A stretch of DNA of 7,809 bases from Eudoraea sp. (GTDB lineage Bacteria > Bacteroidota > Bacteroidia > Flavobacteriales > Flavobacteriaceae), in the NCBI GenBank assembly GCA_013041785.1, contig JABDRK010000289.1:1-7809 (forward strand). The letters run 5' to 3'. The translations under genes and the position numbers were made by a program. The first letter of the stretch is position 1. Each line of letters begins with the position of its first letter. This document shows positions 1 to 7,095 of the stretch, one piece after another. Under the pieces are notes generated by a model. The model was given only the letters and a program-made list of their open reading frames with translations, did not search any database and had not been told where the DNA came from.

Positions 1-52
1 AATTAGGATTGGCAAATTGAAACCGACCAATCACCAAAATACGCTTTTAAAC

Positions 53-74
53 AAAAAACCCGCCATCTAGCGGG
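53..74 (-). terminator. Intrinsic terminator of the ricT-gldH-PBP operon
   Basis: Read on the minus strand, a 5-bp all-G/C stem (CCCGC at 74-70 pairing with GCGGG at 63-59) with a 6-nt loop is followed at once by six T residues (58-53) and, after one G, three more T. It starts 12 nt after the PBP stop codon. This is the classic rho-independent layout in the right place to end the operon. On the plus strand the stem is not followed by a T run, so I read it as one-directional. Confidence 0.85.
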
Positions 75-86
75 AGTCTCTTTGCG

Positions 87-2435
87 TTAAAATCCGAGGT
101 CGTCCAGATCGTCTTCCAGGTTATTGATCTGTATGATAGAATCTCTGACCTTGGCACAATCGGTAATGATGGTCATTTCCTCAGGTGCTTCGAATTCCTC
201 TTGAGAAATCCCCAATTCTTCGTTGGCATAATTCTGCTTCATGTACAGCGCCCAAATAGGTAAGGCCATGGAAGCTCCCTGCCCATAGACAATACTCTTA
301 AAATGAGTCGAACGGTCTTCTCCGCCTACCCAAACTCCAGTTACCAAATTGGGAACCATCCCCATAAACCAGCCATCGCTTTGATTCTGAGTTGTTCCCG
401 TTTTTCCGGCAATCGGATTCTGAAATTCGTACGGATACCCGGTGATGATTTCCTTATATACGGTCTCCTCAGCCTGGGAAGTATGTCGCAAACGGGTACC
501 GGATCCTCCTTCGGTAACCCCTTCCATCAGCTTAATCATAGTATAAGCCACCTCCTTGCTGAGCACGTCCTTGGTTTCAGGGGTATATTCATAAAGCACT
601 GTGCCATTTTTGTCTTCAATCCGGGTTACCATTACGGGTTTTACATAAACCCCCTGGTTGGCAAAGGTGCCATAGGCTCCAACCATTTCATAAACATTGA
701 AATCTGGCGTACCCAGGGCGATAGAAGGGACCTCCAGTATTTCCCGGGTAAGCCCCAGGTTCCTGACTATAGATACCACTGGTTTGGGACCTACACGGTC
801 TATCAGTTGTGCCGTGACCGTATTCACAGAATTGGCCAGCGCCCTTTTCAGGCTGTACATTTCCCCCGAATATTTACCATTGGAATTTTTAGGACACCAG
901 GGTTCCGGATTCCCGTGTTTATTGGCTTCAATACAATACTGGTTATCTGGCAACTCATCGCATGGGGAATACCGCAATTGGTCAATTGCAGCGGCATAGA
1001 CAAAAGGCTTGAATGTGGATCCTGCCTGCCGGGCGCCCTGGATGACATTGTCATACTGAAAATGTTTGTAATCAATTCCCCCAACCCAGGCCTTTACATG
1101 GCCCGTTTGCGGTTCCATAGACATCATTGAAGCCCTTAAGAAGGTCTTGTAATACCGTATAGAATCCAGAGGCGTCATAACGGTGTCTTTCTCCTTGGTT
1201 TCTGCATTCCAGTCGAACACCGTCATTTCGGTCTTCTGCGTAAAAGATTCACGTATCTCTTTTTCTTTCCTTCCCTGGGCTTTCATTTTTCGCCATCTTT
1301 CTGAATTTTTCATGGCCCTTTCCATGATAAGGTTGATCTCTTCAGAATCCAGGTCCATAAAGGGTGTCGTAGGATTGCGTTGCGGAGTATTCTGGTGGAA
1401 AAACTCAGCTTGCAATCGTTTCATATGATCTGCCACAGCCGCTTCGGCATTTGTCTGCATCCTGGAATCAATCGTGGTATATACCTTGAGCCCATCCAGA
1501 TAGATATTCCAGGTATCACTGCCATCTTCGCTAAACGGTTTGGGGTTTTCCTTTACCCATTTGTTCAAAAAACGCTGCAGGTACATTCGGAAATACGTGG
1601 CCAACCCTTCCCGGTGTGATTCCGGGTTAAAATTGATGTCCATTTCAAGTGCCTGGAGGGAGTCTTTTTCAGCTTCGGTAATGTATTCGTATTTGGCCAT
1701 CTGACTCAGAACGGTATTCCTCCTGTTGAGCACAAGATCTGCCCTTCGCAAGGGGTTGTATAGGGAGGAATTCTTGAGCATGCCTACCAGGACGGCTGAT
1801 TCTTCAATCTTTAAATCCTTGGGTTCCTTTCCGAAATAGATCTTCGCCGCAGAACGTATCCCATCCGCATTGTAATTGAAATCATAGATGTTCATATACA
1901 TGGCGATGATCTCTTCCTTGGTGTAGTTCCGCTCCAGGCGGGTGGCAATGACCCATTCCTTGATCTTCTGGGTAATGGCCTGTAGTTTATTTCTCGATCT
2001 TATCCCGACAAAAAGCTGTCGTGCCAATTGCTGGGAGATGGTACTTGCCCCTCCCCTTTGGCCAAGAAATACAACGGCCCGTAATGTGCCCCGCGCATCA
2101 ATTCCTGAATGCTCATAATAACGTGCATCTTCTGTGGCCACAAGGGCATTAATCAGGTTTTCAGGAAGGTCTTTGTAATCTACCGGGGTGCGGTTGTCAT
2201 CCAAATAGAACTTCCCAAGGGTTTCCCCGTCTGAAGAAAGGATCTCTGTAGCCAGGTTGGTCTGGGGGTTTTCCAATCGCTCAAAGGTGGGCATTTCACC
2301 AAAAACCCCCCATGCAGCCAGGAGAAATATCAGGAAAACCGCAAATACTCCAGTAAAGAATAACGCCCAGAACCATTTGAGGTACTTTCCAAATCCCGGT
2401 TTTGTGTTTTTCTTTTTTTGCTGCTTCTTTGCCAT
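87..2435 (-). CDS. Class A penicillin-binding protein 1A (transglycosylase/transpeptidase)
   Basis: A bifunctional peptidoglycan synthase of 782 residues, anchored in the inner membrane with its catalytic domains in the periplasm. It polymerises lipid II into glycan strands and cross-links the stem peptides. A Lys-rich cytoplasmic start (residues 2-20) precedes one membrane helix (about 21-46). The GT51 domain follows (about 60-235), with the catalytic Glu102 in the motif TEDARYYEHSGID and the ERNYTKEEIIAMYMN motif near 168-182. The transpeptidase domain has all three motifs: SxxK at Ser473-Lys476 (STFK), SxN at 536-538 and KTGT at 678-681. A charged linker with no motif I recognise lies at about 330-430, and the C-terminus is acidic (LEDDLDDLGF). 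ATG at 2435 is chosen because the Lys-rich segment and helix follow it directly. The gene starts 3 nt after the gldH stop and has no clear Shine-Dalgarno, so it is probably co-transcribed. It is homologous to mrcA/ponA proteins; the class assignment is firm, the paralogue name less so. Confidence 0.97.
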   Translation of the reverse strand: MAKKQQKKKNTKPGFGKYLKWFWALFFTGVFAVFLIFLLAAWGVFGEMPTFERLENPQTNLATEILSSDGETLGKFYLDDNRTPVDYKDLPENLINALVATEDARYYEHSGIDARGTLRAVVFLGQRGGASTISQQLARQLFVGIRSRNKLQAITQKIKEWVIATRLERNYTKEEIIAMYMNIYDFNYNADGIRSAAKIYFGKEPKDLKIEESAVLVGMLKNSSLYNPLRRADLVLNRRNTVLSQMAKYEYITEAEKDSLQALEMDINFNPESHREGLATYFRMYLQRFLNKWVKENPKPFSEDGSDTWNIYLDGLKVYTTIDSRMQTNAEAAVADHMKRLQAEFFHQNTPQRNPTTPFMDLDSEEINLIMERAMKNSERWRKMKAQGRKEKEIRESFTQKTEMTVFDWNAETKEKDTVMTPLDSIRYYKTFLRASMMSMEPQTGHVKAWVGGIDYKHFQYDNVIQGARQAGSTFKPFVYAAAIDQLRYSPCDELPDNQYCIEANKHGNPEPWCPKNSNGKYSGEMYSLKRALANSVNTVTAQLIDRVGPKPVVSIVRNLGLTREILEVPSIALGTPDFNVYEMVGAYGTFANQGVYVKPVMVTRIEDKNGTVLYEYTPETKDVLSKEVAYTMIKLMEGVTEGGSGTRLRHTSQAEETVYKEIITGYPYEFQNPIAGKTGTTQNQSDGWFMGMVPNLVTGVWVGGEDRSTHFKSIVYGQGASMALPIWALYMKQNYANEELGISQEEFEAPEEMTIITDCAKVRDSIIQINNLEDDLDDLGF

Positions 2436-2438
2436 ACG

Positions 2439-2921
2439 CTATTCTACACTTTCTATTTGAAACCCTACGTCTGTAATGCCTATGAGATTATTTACACCTT
2501 CAACAGAACCATTTTGGCGCATCGCATGGGCTACTTCAAAAGTATATACGCCTGAATTCGGAAAAACGATGTTTTCCTTATACAAAAGCTTGTTCTCCTT
2601 CAGGCTTCCATAGCCCTTTCCAAGCCATTGCCCGTCAGGCAATGCCATTTCATATTCCAGTGTGTCGCGAACTACAGTCCCGTCCGGGAAGCTTAGATCA
2701 GTGATCAGAAACAGATTGCTGTAAGGATACGTATTGTCGTTTCTGATATTGATAAACAGATTATACCTGGTAAGCGTATCGTTTTGGGTAAAACTATAAT
2801 CTTTGACATCTTGGCGCGACCAGGAACCTCCCGCATTGGCCTGGAATTCAGAAAAAACCAGGGCATTATTGCAAGAGTATAAAAAGAGTGACAGGAGCCC
2901 TATAATCAAGATCCTAGGCAT
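2439..2921 (-). CDS. gldH: Gliding motility lipoprotein GldH
   Basis: A 160-residue lipoprotein. The N-terminus is a type II signal peptide ending in the lipobox LYSC, with Cys17 as the lipidated residue. The mature part carries the pattern I recognise as GldH: an early Trp and Phe, then YNLFINIRNDNTYPYSNLF (53-71), DTLEYEMALPDGQWLG (86-101), the AMRQNG segment (132-137) and GITDVGFQIE near the end. GldH is one of the Gld proteins needed for flavobacterial gliding and is linked to the type 9 secretion machinery in the cell envelope; its exact biochemical role is not established. The gene overlaps the end of ricT by 8 nt and ends 3 nt before the PBP gene, so translation is probably coupled. 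Its presence is the strongest taxonomic marker in the window. Whether this organism glides cannot be told from gldH alone. Confidence 0.95.
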   Translation of the reverse strand: MPRILIIGLLSLFLYSCNNALVFSEFQANAGGSWSRQDVKDYSFTQNDTLTRYNLFINIRNDNTYPYSNLFLITDLSFPDGTVVRDTLEYEMALPDGQWLGKGYGSLKENKLLYKENIVFPNSGVYTFEVAHAMRQNGSVEGVNNLIGITDVGFQIESVE

Positions 2922-4074
2922 TTCTAACAGTGCTTTTTTTATTGGTCGGTTTCCTTTTTTTGTTTCTTTTTTTCCTGCGCTTGGGCCGATCGAACCGTGT
3001 AAGGCTATCCTGACCTACTACATTTTCAAAGATCATTTGTTCATCCTTGTGGTTGTCTGCCGCATATTCCTCCAGACTGGCAATTTTTTCTTTTCTCCTG
3101 TTTTTTGCCAGGATCTCCTTCACCTGTTCCTTGGTCAGGGCATGCCAGTTAGAGGGGTCATCCTTGTAGGAAAACCAGAGGGTTTCTTTGAAAATATCCG
3201 TTTTTTGGCAAAAGGCAATCCCCTTTTGGGTAGAAATCTTGGCGTCCTGGGAAGGAAAGTCTTTCAGGGCTTCCAGGTAGACATCAAGCTCATAGTTCAG
3301 GCAGCATTTGAGTTTCCCACACTGTCCGGCCAATTTCTGTGGATTAAGAGAGAGCTGTTGATAACGGGCTGCTGCAGTGCTAACCGACCTGAAATCGGTA
3401 AGCCAGGTGGAACAACACAATTCCCGCCCACAGGACCCGATACCTCCGAGGCGCTGTGCTTCCTGTCGGTAGCCGATCTGTCGCATTTCAATCCGGATCC
3501 CGAAGGCCTTGGCCATGTCTTTGATCAGTTGCCGGAAATCTACACGTTCCTCTGCGGTATAGTAGAAGGTAGCCTTGGAACCATCACCCTGGAATTCTAC
3601 ATCTGAAATTTTCATTTGCAGGCTTAACAGGATGGCCATCTCACGCGCCCTTTTCTTGATCTCTTCTTCCTGGTTACGGCATTTCTGCCATTTGTCAATG
3701 TCCTTCTGGGTGGCCTTGCGGTAAATTTTTGGGAGTTCTTCTTCTTGGGTAGTAACCTTCTTCTTTTTCATCTGTACCCGCACCAGTTCCCCGGTCAGGG
3801 TTACAATACCAATATCATGGCCGGATTTGGCCTGGGTGGCCACCACATCGCCTATACTGAGAGTAAGCTTTTCTGTATTTCTAAAAAATTCCTTTCGGCT
3901 ATTTTTAAACCGGACTTCCACCCCGTCAAACTGCTGTTGCCCGGAAGGCAAAGACATGTTGGAAAGCCAGTCGAACACGGTCAATTTGTTACAGCCATCT
4001 GATCCACAGGTCCCATTATTCCTACATCCCCTGGGCTGTCCATCCTTCCCGGTTGAACAACTGTTACAACCCAT
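2914..4074 (-). CDS. ricT: PSP1-domain protein RicT (Fe-S regulatory complex subunit type)
   Basis: A 386-residue cytoplasmic protein of the PSP1/RicT (YaaT) family. The PSP1 core covers roughly residues 75-270. It carries the signature cysteines CGRELCC (Cys215, 220, 221) and CGKLKCCLNYELDVY (Cys252, 257, 258). In Bacillus, RicT works with RicA and RicF as an Fe-S containing complex affecting RNA processing and development; no ricA or ricF is visible here. Two additions flank the core: an N-terminal segment with five cysteines in 28 residues (Cys3, 6, 17, 23, 28), and a C-terminal tail very rich in Lys/Arg (about 364-380) that could bind nucleic acid (inference). ATG at 4074 is the first start and keeps the Cys cluster in frame. 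The stop codon overlaps the gldH start by 8 nt. Family is certain; role in this lineage is inferred. Confidence 0.94.
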   Translation of the reverse strand: MGCNSCSTGKDGQPRGCRNNGTCGSDGCNKLTVFDWLSNMSLPSGQQQFDGVEVRFKNSRKEFFRNTEKLTLSIGDVVATQAKSGHDIGIVTLTGELVRVQMKKKKVTTQEEELPKIYRKATQKDIDKWQKCRNQEEEIKKRAREMAILLSLQMKISDVEFQGDGSKATFYYTAEERVDFRQLIKDMAKAFGIRIEMRQIGYRQEAQRLGGIGSCGRELCCSTWLTDFRSVSTAAARYQQLSLNPQKLAGQCGKLKCCLNYELDVYLEALKDFPSQDAKISTQKGIAFCQKTDIFKETLWFSYKDDPSNWHALTKEQVKEILAKNRRKEKIASLEEYAADNHKDEQMIFENVVGQDSLTRFDRPKRRKKRNKKRKPTNKKSTVRNA

Positions 4075-4142
4075 ATTTTATATCTTGATTTGGTAAAACC
4101 ATACGGAATTACCAAAAAAGGTTCATACTCTTTTTGCTGAGC

Positions 4143-4150
4143 TAAAGATA
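4143..4150 (-). promoter_or_regulatory. Possible -7 box for the ricT operon
   Basis: In the 106-nt gap between trhO and ricT, the minus strand reads TATCTTTA, one base off the Bacteroidota -7 consensus TAnnTTTG. It lies about 70 nt upstream of the ricT start codon. No convincing -33 TTG is found at the usual distance, and I see no strong terminator after trhO, so read-through from trhO is possible. Weak call. Confidence 0.25.
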
Positions 4151-4180
4151 CTATTTTTTGACAGAAGGCGAGAGGCCGGG

Positions 4181-5248
4181 CTATTTCCCGAAAGCCTCCC
4201 GGAAATCCGTAGCAGGCTGCTTCTTGAACTTGAGTACTTCCGATCTCCCCTTTTTAAATATCTTATTGCTCACCTCCTTCCCTTTACGAAGCTTTTTTTG
4301 CTCTTCCCAGGGTAATTCGTGGATTTCCCTGCAGGCGTCAGAACAGCAGTCATTCATTTTCGCTGCACATTCCTCACATTGGATAAACAGCAAATGACAG
4401 GCCTCATTGGCACAGTTTACATGGGTATCACAGGGTTTTCCGCATTGGTGACACTGTGCAATTACATCATCTGAAATTCGCTCGCCCCGCCTGTGGTCAA
4501 AGACAAAATTCTTACCAATAAACTTGTTTTCCAGATTTTTGTCGCGTACCTGTCTGGTGTATTCGATGATCCCACCTTCCAGCTGGAACACCCTTTTAAA
4601 TCCTTTGTGCTTGTAGTAAGCACTGGCCTTTTCGCAGCGTATTCCCCCGGTGCAATACATAACCAGGTTTTTATCTTCCTTGTGTACTGACAGTTGCTCT
4701 TCAATGATGTCCAGGGAATCCCTGAAGGTGTCTACGTCTGGAGTGATTGCGGTCTTAAAATGCCCAATCTCACTTTCGTAATGGTTGCGCATGTCTACCA
4801 ACACGGTATCCGGGTCTTCGATTAATTGGTTGAACTGTTCAGCCCCCACATGAACCCCTTTGTTGGTAACGTCAAAGGTGTGATCACTGAGGCCGTCAGC
4901 CAGGATCTTATGCCGTACCTTGACCTTAAGTTTTAAAAAGGATTTGTTATCCTGTTCTATGGCGATGTTGAGACGAACATTCTCCAGAAAAGAAATGCTG
5001 TCAAGATGGGCTTTGAAAGCTTCAAAATTTATTGCCGGTACGGAAAGTTGTGCGTTGATGCCTTCATTGGCGACGTAAATCCGTCCAAGGACATCGAGTT
5101 CGTTCCAATTGATGAACAGGTGGTTTCTGAAAATCTTTGGGTTGCCGATGTGTGCGTATTTGTAGAAAGAGATGGTGAGCCGGTCCAGACCAGCCTGCTC
5201 AATGAGTGCTTCTCTTTCCTTCGCACTTAATGTATTGTACAGTTGCAT
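4181..5248 (-). CDS. trhO: tRNA uridine(34) hydroxylase TrhO (rhodanese family)
   Basis: A 355-residue protein that hydroxylates U34 of certain tRNAs to 5-hydroxyuridine in an oxygen-dependent way, an early step toward wobble-base modifications. Its length matches E. coli TrhO/YceA (about 350). The N-terminal UPF0176-type domain covers about 1-125. A rhodanese domain follows (about 140-240), starting at VDMRNHYESEIGHF and holding the active-site loop YCTGGIRCEKASAYY with catalytic Cys199 and Cys205. The C-terminal part is Cys-rich (Cys266, 269, 273, 279, 284, 291, 294, 301, 302, 306), likely metal-binding, and is as I remember it from other members of the family. ATG at 5248 is the first start; there is no Shine-Dalgarno but an AT-rich leader. 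It is divergent from recA and has a perfect -7 box upstream (5317-5324). Confidence 0.95.
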   Translation of the reverse strand: MQLYNTLSAKEREALIEQAGLDRLTISFYKYAHIGNPKIFRNHLFINWNELDVLGRIYVANEGINAQLSVPAINFEAFKAHLDSISFLENVRLNIAIEQDNKSFLKLKVKVRHKILADGLSDHTFDVTNKGVHVGAEQFNQLIEDPDTVLVDMRNHYESEIGHFKTAITPDVDTFRDSLDIIEEQLSVHKEDKNLVMYCTGGIRCEKASAYYKHKGFKRVFQLEGGIIEYTRQVRDKNLENKFIGKNFVFDHRRGERISDDVIAQCHQCGKPCDTHVNCANEACHLLFIQCEECAAKMNDCCSDACREIHELPWEEQKKLRKGKEVSNKIFKKGRSEVLKFKKQPATDFREAFGK

Positions 5249-5316
5249 GCTATACCAATTAATTAAGTTGAAAAAGAATGATTAGGCGGTAAAAATACAC
5301 ATTCTCAGGGGAATGG

Positions 5317-5324
5317 CAAATGTA
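5317..5324 (-). promoter_or_regulatory. trhO: -7 box of the trhO promoter
   Basis: The minus strand reads TACATTTG, an exact match to the Bacteroidota -7 element TAnnTTTG. It would place transcription start near 5310 and leave an untranslated leader of about 60 nt before trhO. The nearest upstream TTG (5342-5340) is only 15 nt away, shorter than the usual spacing of around 19-20 nt, so the -33 part is uncertain. The spacer is filled by the inverted repeat at 5326-5349. Confidence 0.55.
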
Positions 5325-5325
5325 A

Positions 5326-5349
5326 AAGAGCCTTGAAATCAAGGCTCTT
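5326..5349. repeat. Perfect 10-bp inverted repeat (4-nt loop) upstream of trhO
   Basis: AAGAGCCTTG (5326-5335) and CAAGGCTCTT (5340-5349) are exact reverse complements around AAAT. The repeat starts one base from the trhO -7 box and covers the spacer and presumed -33 position. It could be an operator, or a terminator for leftward transcription, since the minus strand continues with a short T run after the stem. No leftward gene lies to its right before recA, which makes a terminator role harder to explain. Confidence 0.8.
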
Positions 5350-5414
5350 GAACGACCATGCCTATTGTATTTTCTTTTTCATAGAATCTCAACGAAGTAC
5401 ATGGTCAACATTGC

Positions 5415-5435
5415 CCGGAGGCTTAAATGCTCCGG
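5415..5435. repeat. G/C-rich dyad upstream of recA
   Basis: CCGGAG (5415-5420) and CTCCGG (5430-5435) form a perfect 6-bp inverted repeat with a 9-nt A/T-rich centre. It lies about 125 nt upstream of the recA start. It could be a protein-binding site or a hairpin in a long leader. No T run follows, so it is not an intrinsic terminator. A 6-bp dyad can arise by chance. Confidence 0.4.
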
Positions 5436-5502
5436 AAATATGTCTTTCCCGACAGGGACTTATTGTGAAGATGGCAAAATGCGAAAAAGGTTGCTTGGGT
5501 GA

Positions 5503-5533
5503 TTGTGTTATGCAAAAAGAAATGGTAATTTAG
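5503..5533 (+). promoter_or_regulatory. recA: Candidate recA promoter
   Basis: TAATTTAG at 5526-5533 differs at one position from the -7 consensus TAnnTTTG. A TTG at 5503-5505 sits 20 nt upstream, close to the usual spacing for the -33 element. Transcription would begin near 5540, leaving a leader of about 20 nt before recA. I see no better match elsewhere on the plus strand of this gap, but the -7 box is imperfect. Confidence 0.4.
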
Positions 5534-5558
5534 CCCTCCATTGCCAAATTAGCATTCC

Positions 5559-6566
5559 ATGAGCAGCGAAAAAGACGCCAAATTAAAAGCCCTGAAACTC
5601 ACCCTCGATAAACTCGACAAAACCTATGGAAAAGGTGCTGTGATGAAGATGGGTGACCATGTTGTTGAAGATGTAGAGGTGATCCCCTCCGGTTCGCTGG
5701 GCCTGGATATTGCACTTGGCGTTGGGGGATATCCCAGGGGGCGTGTTGTGGAAATTTACGGCCCGGAATCTTCAGGAAAAACAACCCTTACCCTGCACGC
5801 CATAGCTGAAGCACAAAAACAGGGGGGTATTGCTGCTTTTATTGATGCGGAACACGCTTTTGATCGTTTTTATGCCAAAAACCTTGGCATTGATATCGAT
5901 AACCTGATTATATCCCAACCCGACCATGGAGAACAGGCTTTGGAAATTGCAGATAACCTGATCCGTTCAGGGGCAATAGATATTGTAATTATTGATTCTG
6001 TGGCCGCTCTGACCCCTAAAAGTGAAATTGAAGGGGAAATGGGTGACTCCAAGATGGGCCTCCATGCCCGGTTGATGTCACAGGCGCTTAGAAAACTCAC
6101 CGGTTCCATAAGCAAAACAAAATGTACCGTAGTCTTTATCAACCAGCTGCGGGAAAAGATTGGAGTGATGTTTGGCAACCCGGAGACCACAACAGGAGGT
6201 AATGCCTTGAAATTCTACGCCTCGGTACGTCTAGATATTCGAAGGTCTACTCAGATCAAGGATACGGATGGAGCCGTACAGGGGAATAAAACCCGGGTAA
6301 AAGTGGTGAAGAATAAAGTTGCCCCACCATTCAAAACCGCAGAATTTGATATCATGTACGGAGAAGGGATCTCCAAAGTTGGAGAAATCCTGGACCTCGG
6401 TGTCAATTATGAAATCATCAAGAAAAGCGGCTCCTGGTTTAGCTACGGGGAAACCAAATTAGGACAGGGCCGTGATGCCGTGAAATCCCTGCTGCAAGAC
6501 AATCCCGAACTACTTGAAGAACTGGAGGCTAAGATCAAGGAAGCCATACAGACGCTCAAAAACTAA
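5559..6566 (+). CDS. recA: Recombinase RecA
   Basis: The ATP-dependent DNA strand-exchange protein of homologous recombination and DNA repair, 335 residues. The core is intact: Walker [10 protein letters not shown] (68-76), the FIDAEHAFD motif with catalytic Glu98, Walker [11 protein letters not shown] (141-150), loop L1 [20 protein letters not shown] (156-175), and loop L2 beginning at NQLREKIG with Gln196 and running through [16 protein letters not shown] (205-220). The conserved [11 protein letters not shown] segment follows at 248-258. The C-terminus is shorter and less acidic than in E. coli RecA (353 residues), as is common outside the gamma-proteobacteria. ATG at 5559 gives a normal N-terminus. 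No Shine-Dalgarno is obvious. No E. coli-type or Bacillus-type SOS operator is visible upstream, so damage control, if any, would use another signal. There is no clear terminator in the 84 nt before the next gene. Confidence 0.99.
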   Translation: MSSEKDAKLKALKLTLDKLDKTYGKGAVMKMGDHVVEDVEVIPSGSLGLDIALGVGGYPRGRVVEIYGPESSGKTTLTLHAIAEAQKQGGIAAFIDAEHAFDRFYAKNLGIDIDNLIISQPDHGEQALEIADNLIRSGAIDIVIIDSVAALTPKSEIEGEMGDSKMGLHARLMSQALRKLTGSISKTKCTVVFINQLREKIGVMFGNPETTTGGNALKFYASVRLDIRRSTQIKDTDGAVQGNKTRVKVVKNKVAPPFKTAEFDIMYGEGISKVGEILDLGVNYEIIKKSGSWFSYGETKLGQGRDAVKSLLQDNPELLEELEAKIKEAIQTLKN

Positions 6567-6650
6567 TAAACCTGCTCAGGCCATTGTTGCCGGGCATTTA
6601 AGCAACCTTTCCCCATTCTATTCATCTAACCGATAAATGTGGTGATGATT

Positions 6651-7067
6651 ATGAAGCAATTACGTGTGTGGATAGGACTGATCCTGTTGCTGGGGCTTTC
6701 TGCCTGCAACCTCGAAGATGACCAAGTCAACTATCATTTCGTGCCTCTGCAGATTACCAGTGCGGAGCTGCCGGAATCCTTTGATCTGAACGAAACATAT
6801 GAGGTTAGCGTTACCTTTATCAGGCCCAATACCTGTGTGTTTTTTGAGGGATTTGACATTCGCAAGGCAGATACCACGGTACGCAATGTAGTGGCCATAG
6901 GTTCCGAGCTTGAAGACCAGGAATGTGCCCAGGTAGTAGAGGAAGTTACTGCTACCTTTAACTTCCTGTGTCTTTATTCACAACCATACGTGTTTCGCTT
7001 CTGGACCGGGGAAGACGAAAATGGAGTATCGGAATATTTTGAAATAACCGTCCCCGTAAATCCATAG
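6651..7067 (+). CDS. Small lipoprotein of unknown function
   Basis: I do not recognise this family. From ATG 6651 it is 138 residues: two basic residues, a hydrophobic core and the lipobox LSAC with lipidated Cys19, followed by an acidic NLEDD. In Bacteroidota such a charged stretch after the Cys is compatible with surface export (inference). The mature part (about 120 residues) is rich in alternating hydrophobic residues and Phe/Tyr, which suggests a compact beta-sandwich, and has three further cysteines (62, 92, 107). The frame also has GTG codons at 6639 and 6642 and an ATG at 6645; I prefer 6651 because it gives a normal-length signal peptide, but 6645 is possible. It ends 28 nt before the sigma factor, so co-transcription is likely and a role as sensor or target of that system is conceivable but unproven. 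Confidence 0.8.
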   Translation: MKQLRVWIGLILLLGLSACNLEDDQVNYHFVPLQITSAELPESFDLNETYEVSVTFIRPNTCVFFEGFDIRKADTTVRNVVAIGSELEDQECAQVVEEVTATFNFLCLYSQPYVFRFWTGEDENGVSEYFEITVPVNP

Positions 7068-7095
7068 GCTTAATCCACTAATTCTGACCAACAAT

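Larger units (their letters stand above)
5249..5558. other. Divergent intergenic region between trhO and recA
   Basis: This 310-nt stretch holds no gene I can call with confidence. Its contents, left to right: an AT-rich trhO leader (5249-5316), a perfect Bacteroidota -7 box on the minus strand (5317-5324), a perfect 10-bp inverted repeat touching that box (5326-5349), a T-rich patch (about 5367-5380), a 6-bp G/C-rich dyad (5415-5435), a 20-codon ORF with three cysteines (5471-5533) and a near-consensus plus-strand -7 box (5526-5533). I saw no tRNA-like fold, no known riboswitch core, and no SOS box of the E. coli or Bacillus type. Confidence 0.8.

Noticed and set aside
7..32. Inverted repeat GATTGG-N14-CCAATC at the left edge
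   Set aside because: Six-base arms with a long spacer are weak, and the strong terminator at 53-74 already explains the end of the operon. Too little flanking sequence is visible to judge it.
303..1130. Long plus-strand open frame (275 codons) opposite the PBP gene
   Set aside because: It is fully antisense to conserved transpeptidase sequence with all three catalytic motifs, and its translation has no recognisable domain. It reflects the codon use of the real gene.
2803..3606. Plus-strand open frame (267 codons) across the gldH and ricT ends
   Set aside because: It lies opposite two well recognised genes and spans their junction. The translation is low in recognisable features.
4177..4190. 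Small hairpin CGGG-N6-CCCG across the trhO stop codon as a terminator
   Set aside because: The stem is only 4 bp and no T run follows on the minus strand.
5350..5558. SOS-type operator upstream of recA
   Set aside because: I looked for CTG-N10-CAG and GAAC-N4-GTTC patterns. A lone GAAC at 5350 has no matching partner, so there is no support.
6567..6638. Terminator or promoter between recA and the lipoprotein gene
   Set aside because: Only a 3-bp GGC/GCC pairing is present with no T run, and no TAnnTTTG box is seen. The boundary of the recA transcript stays open.
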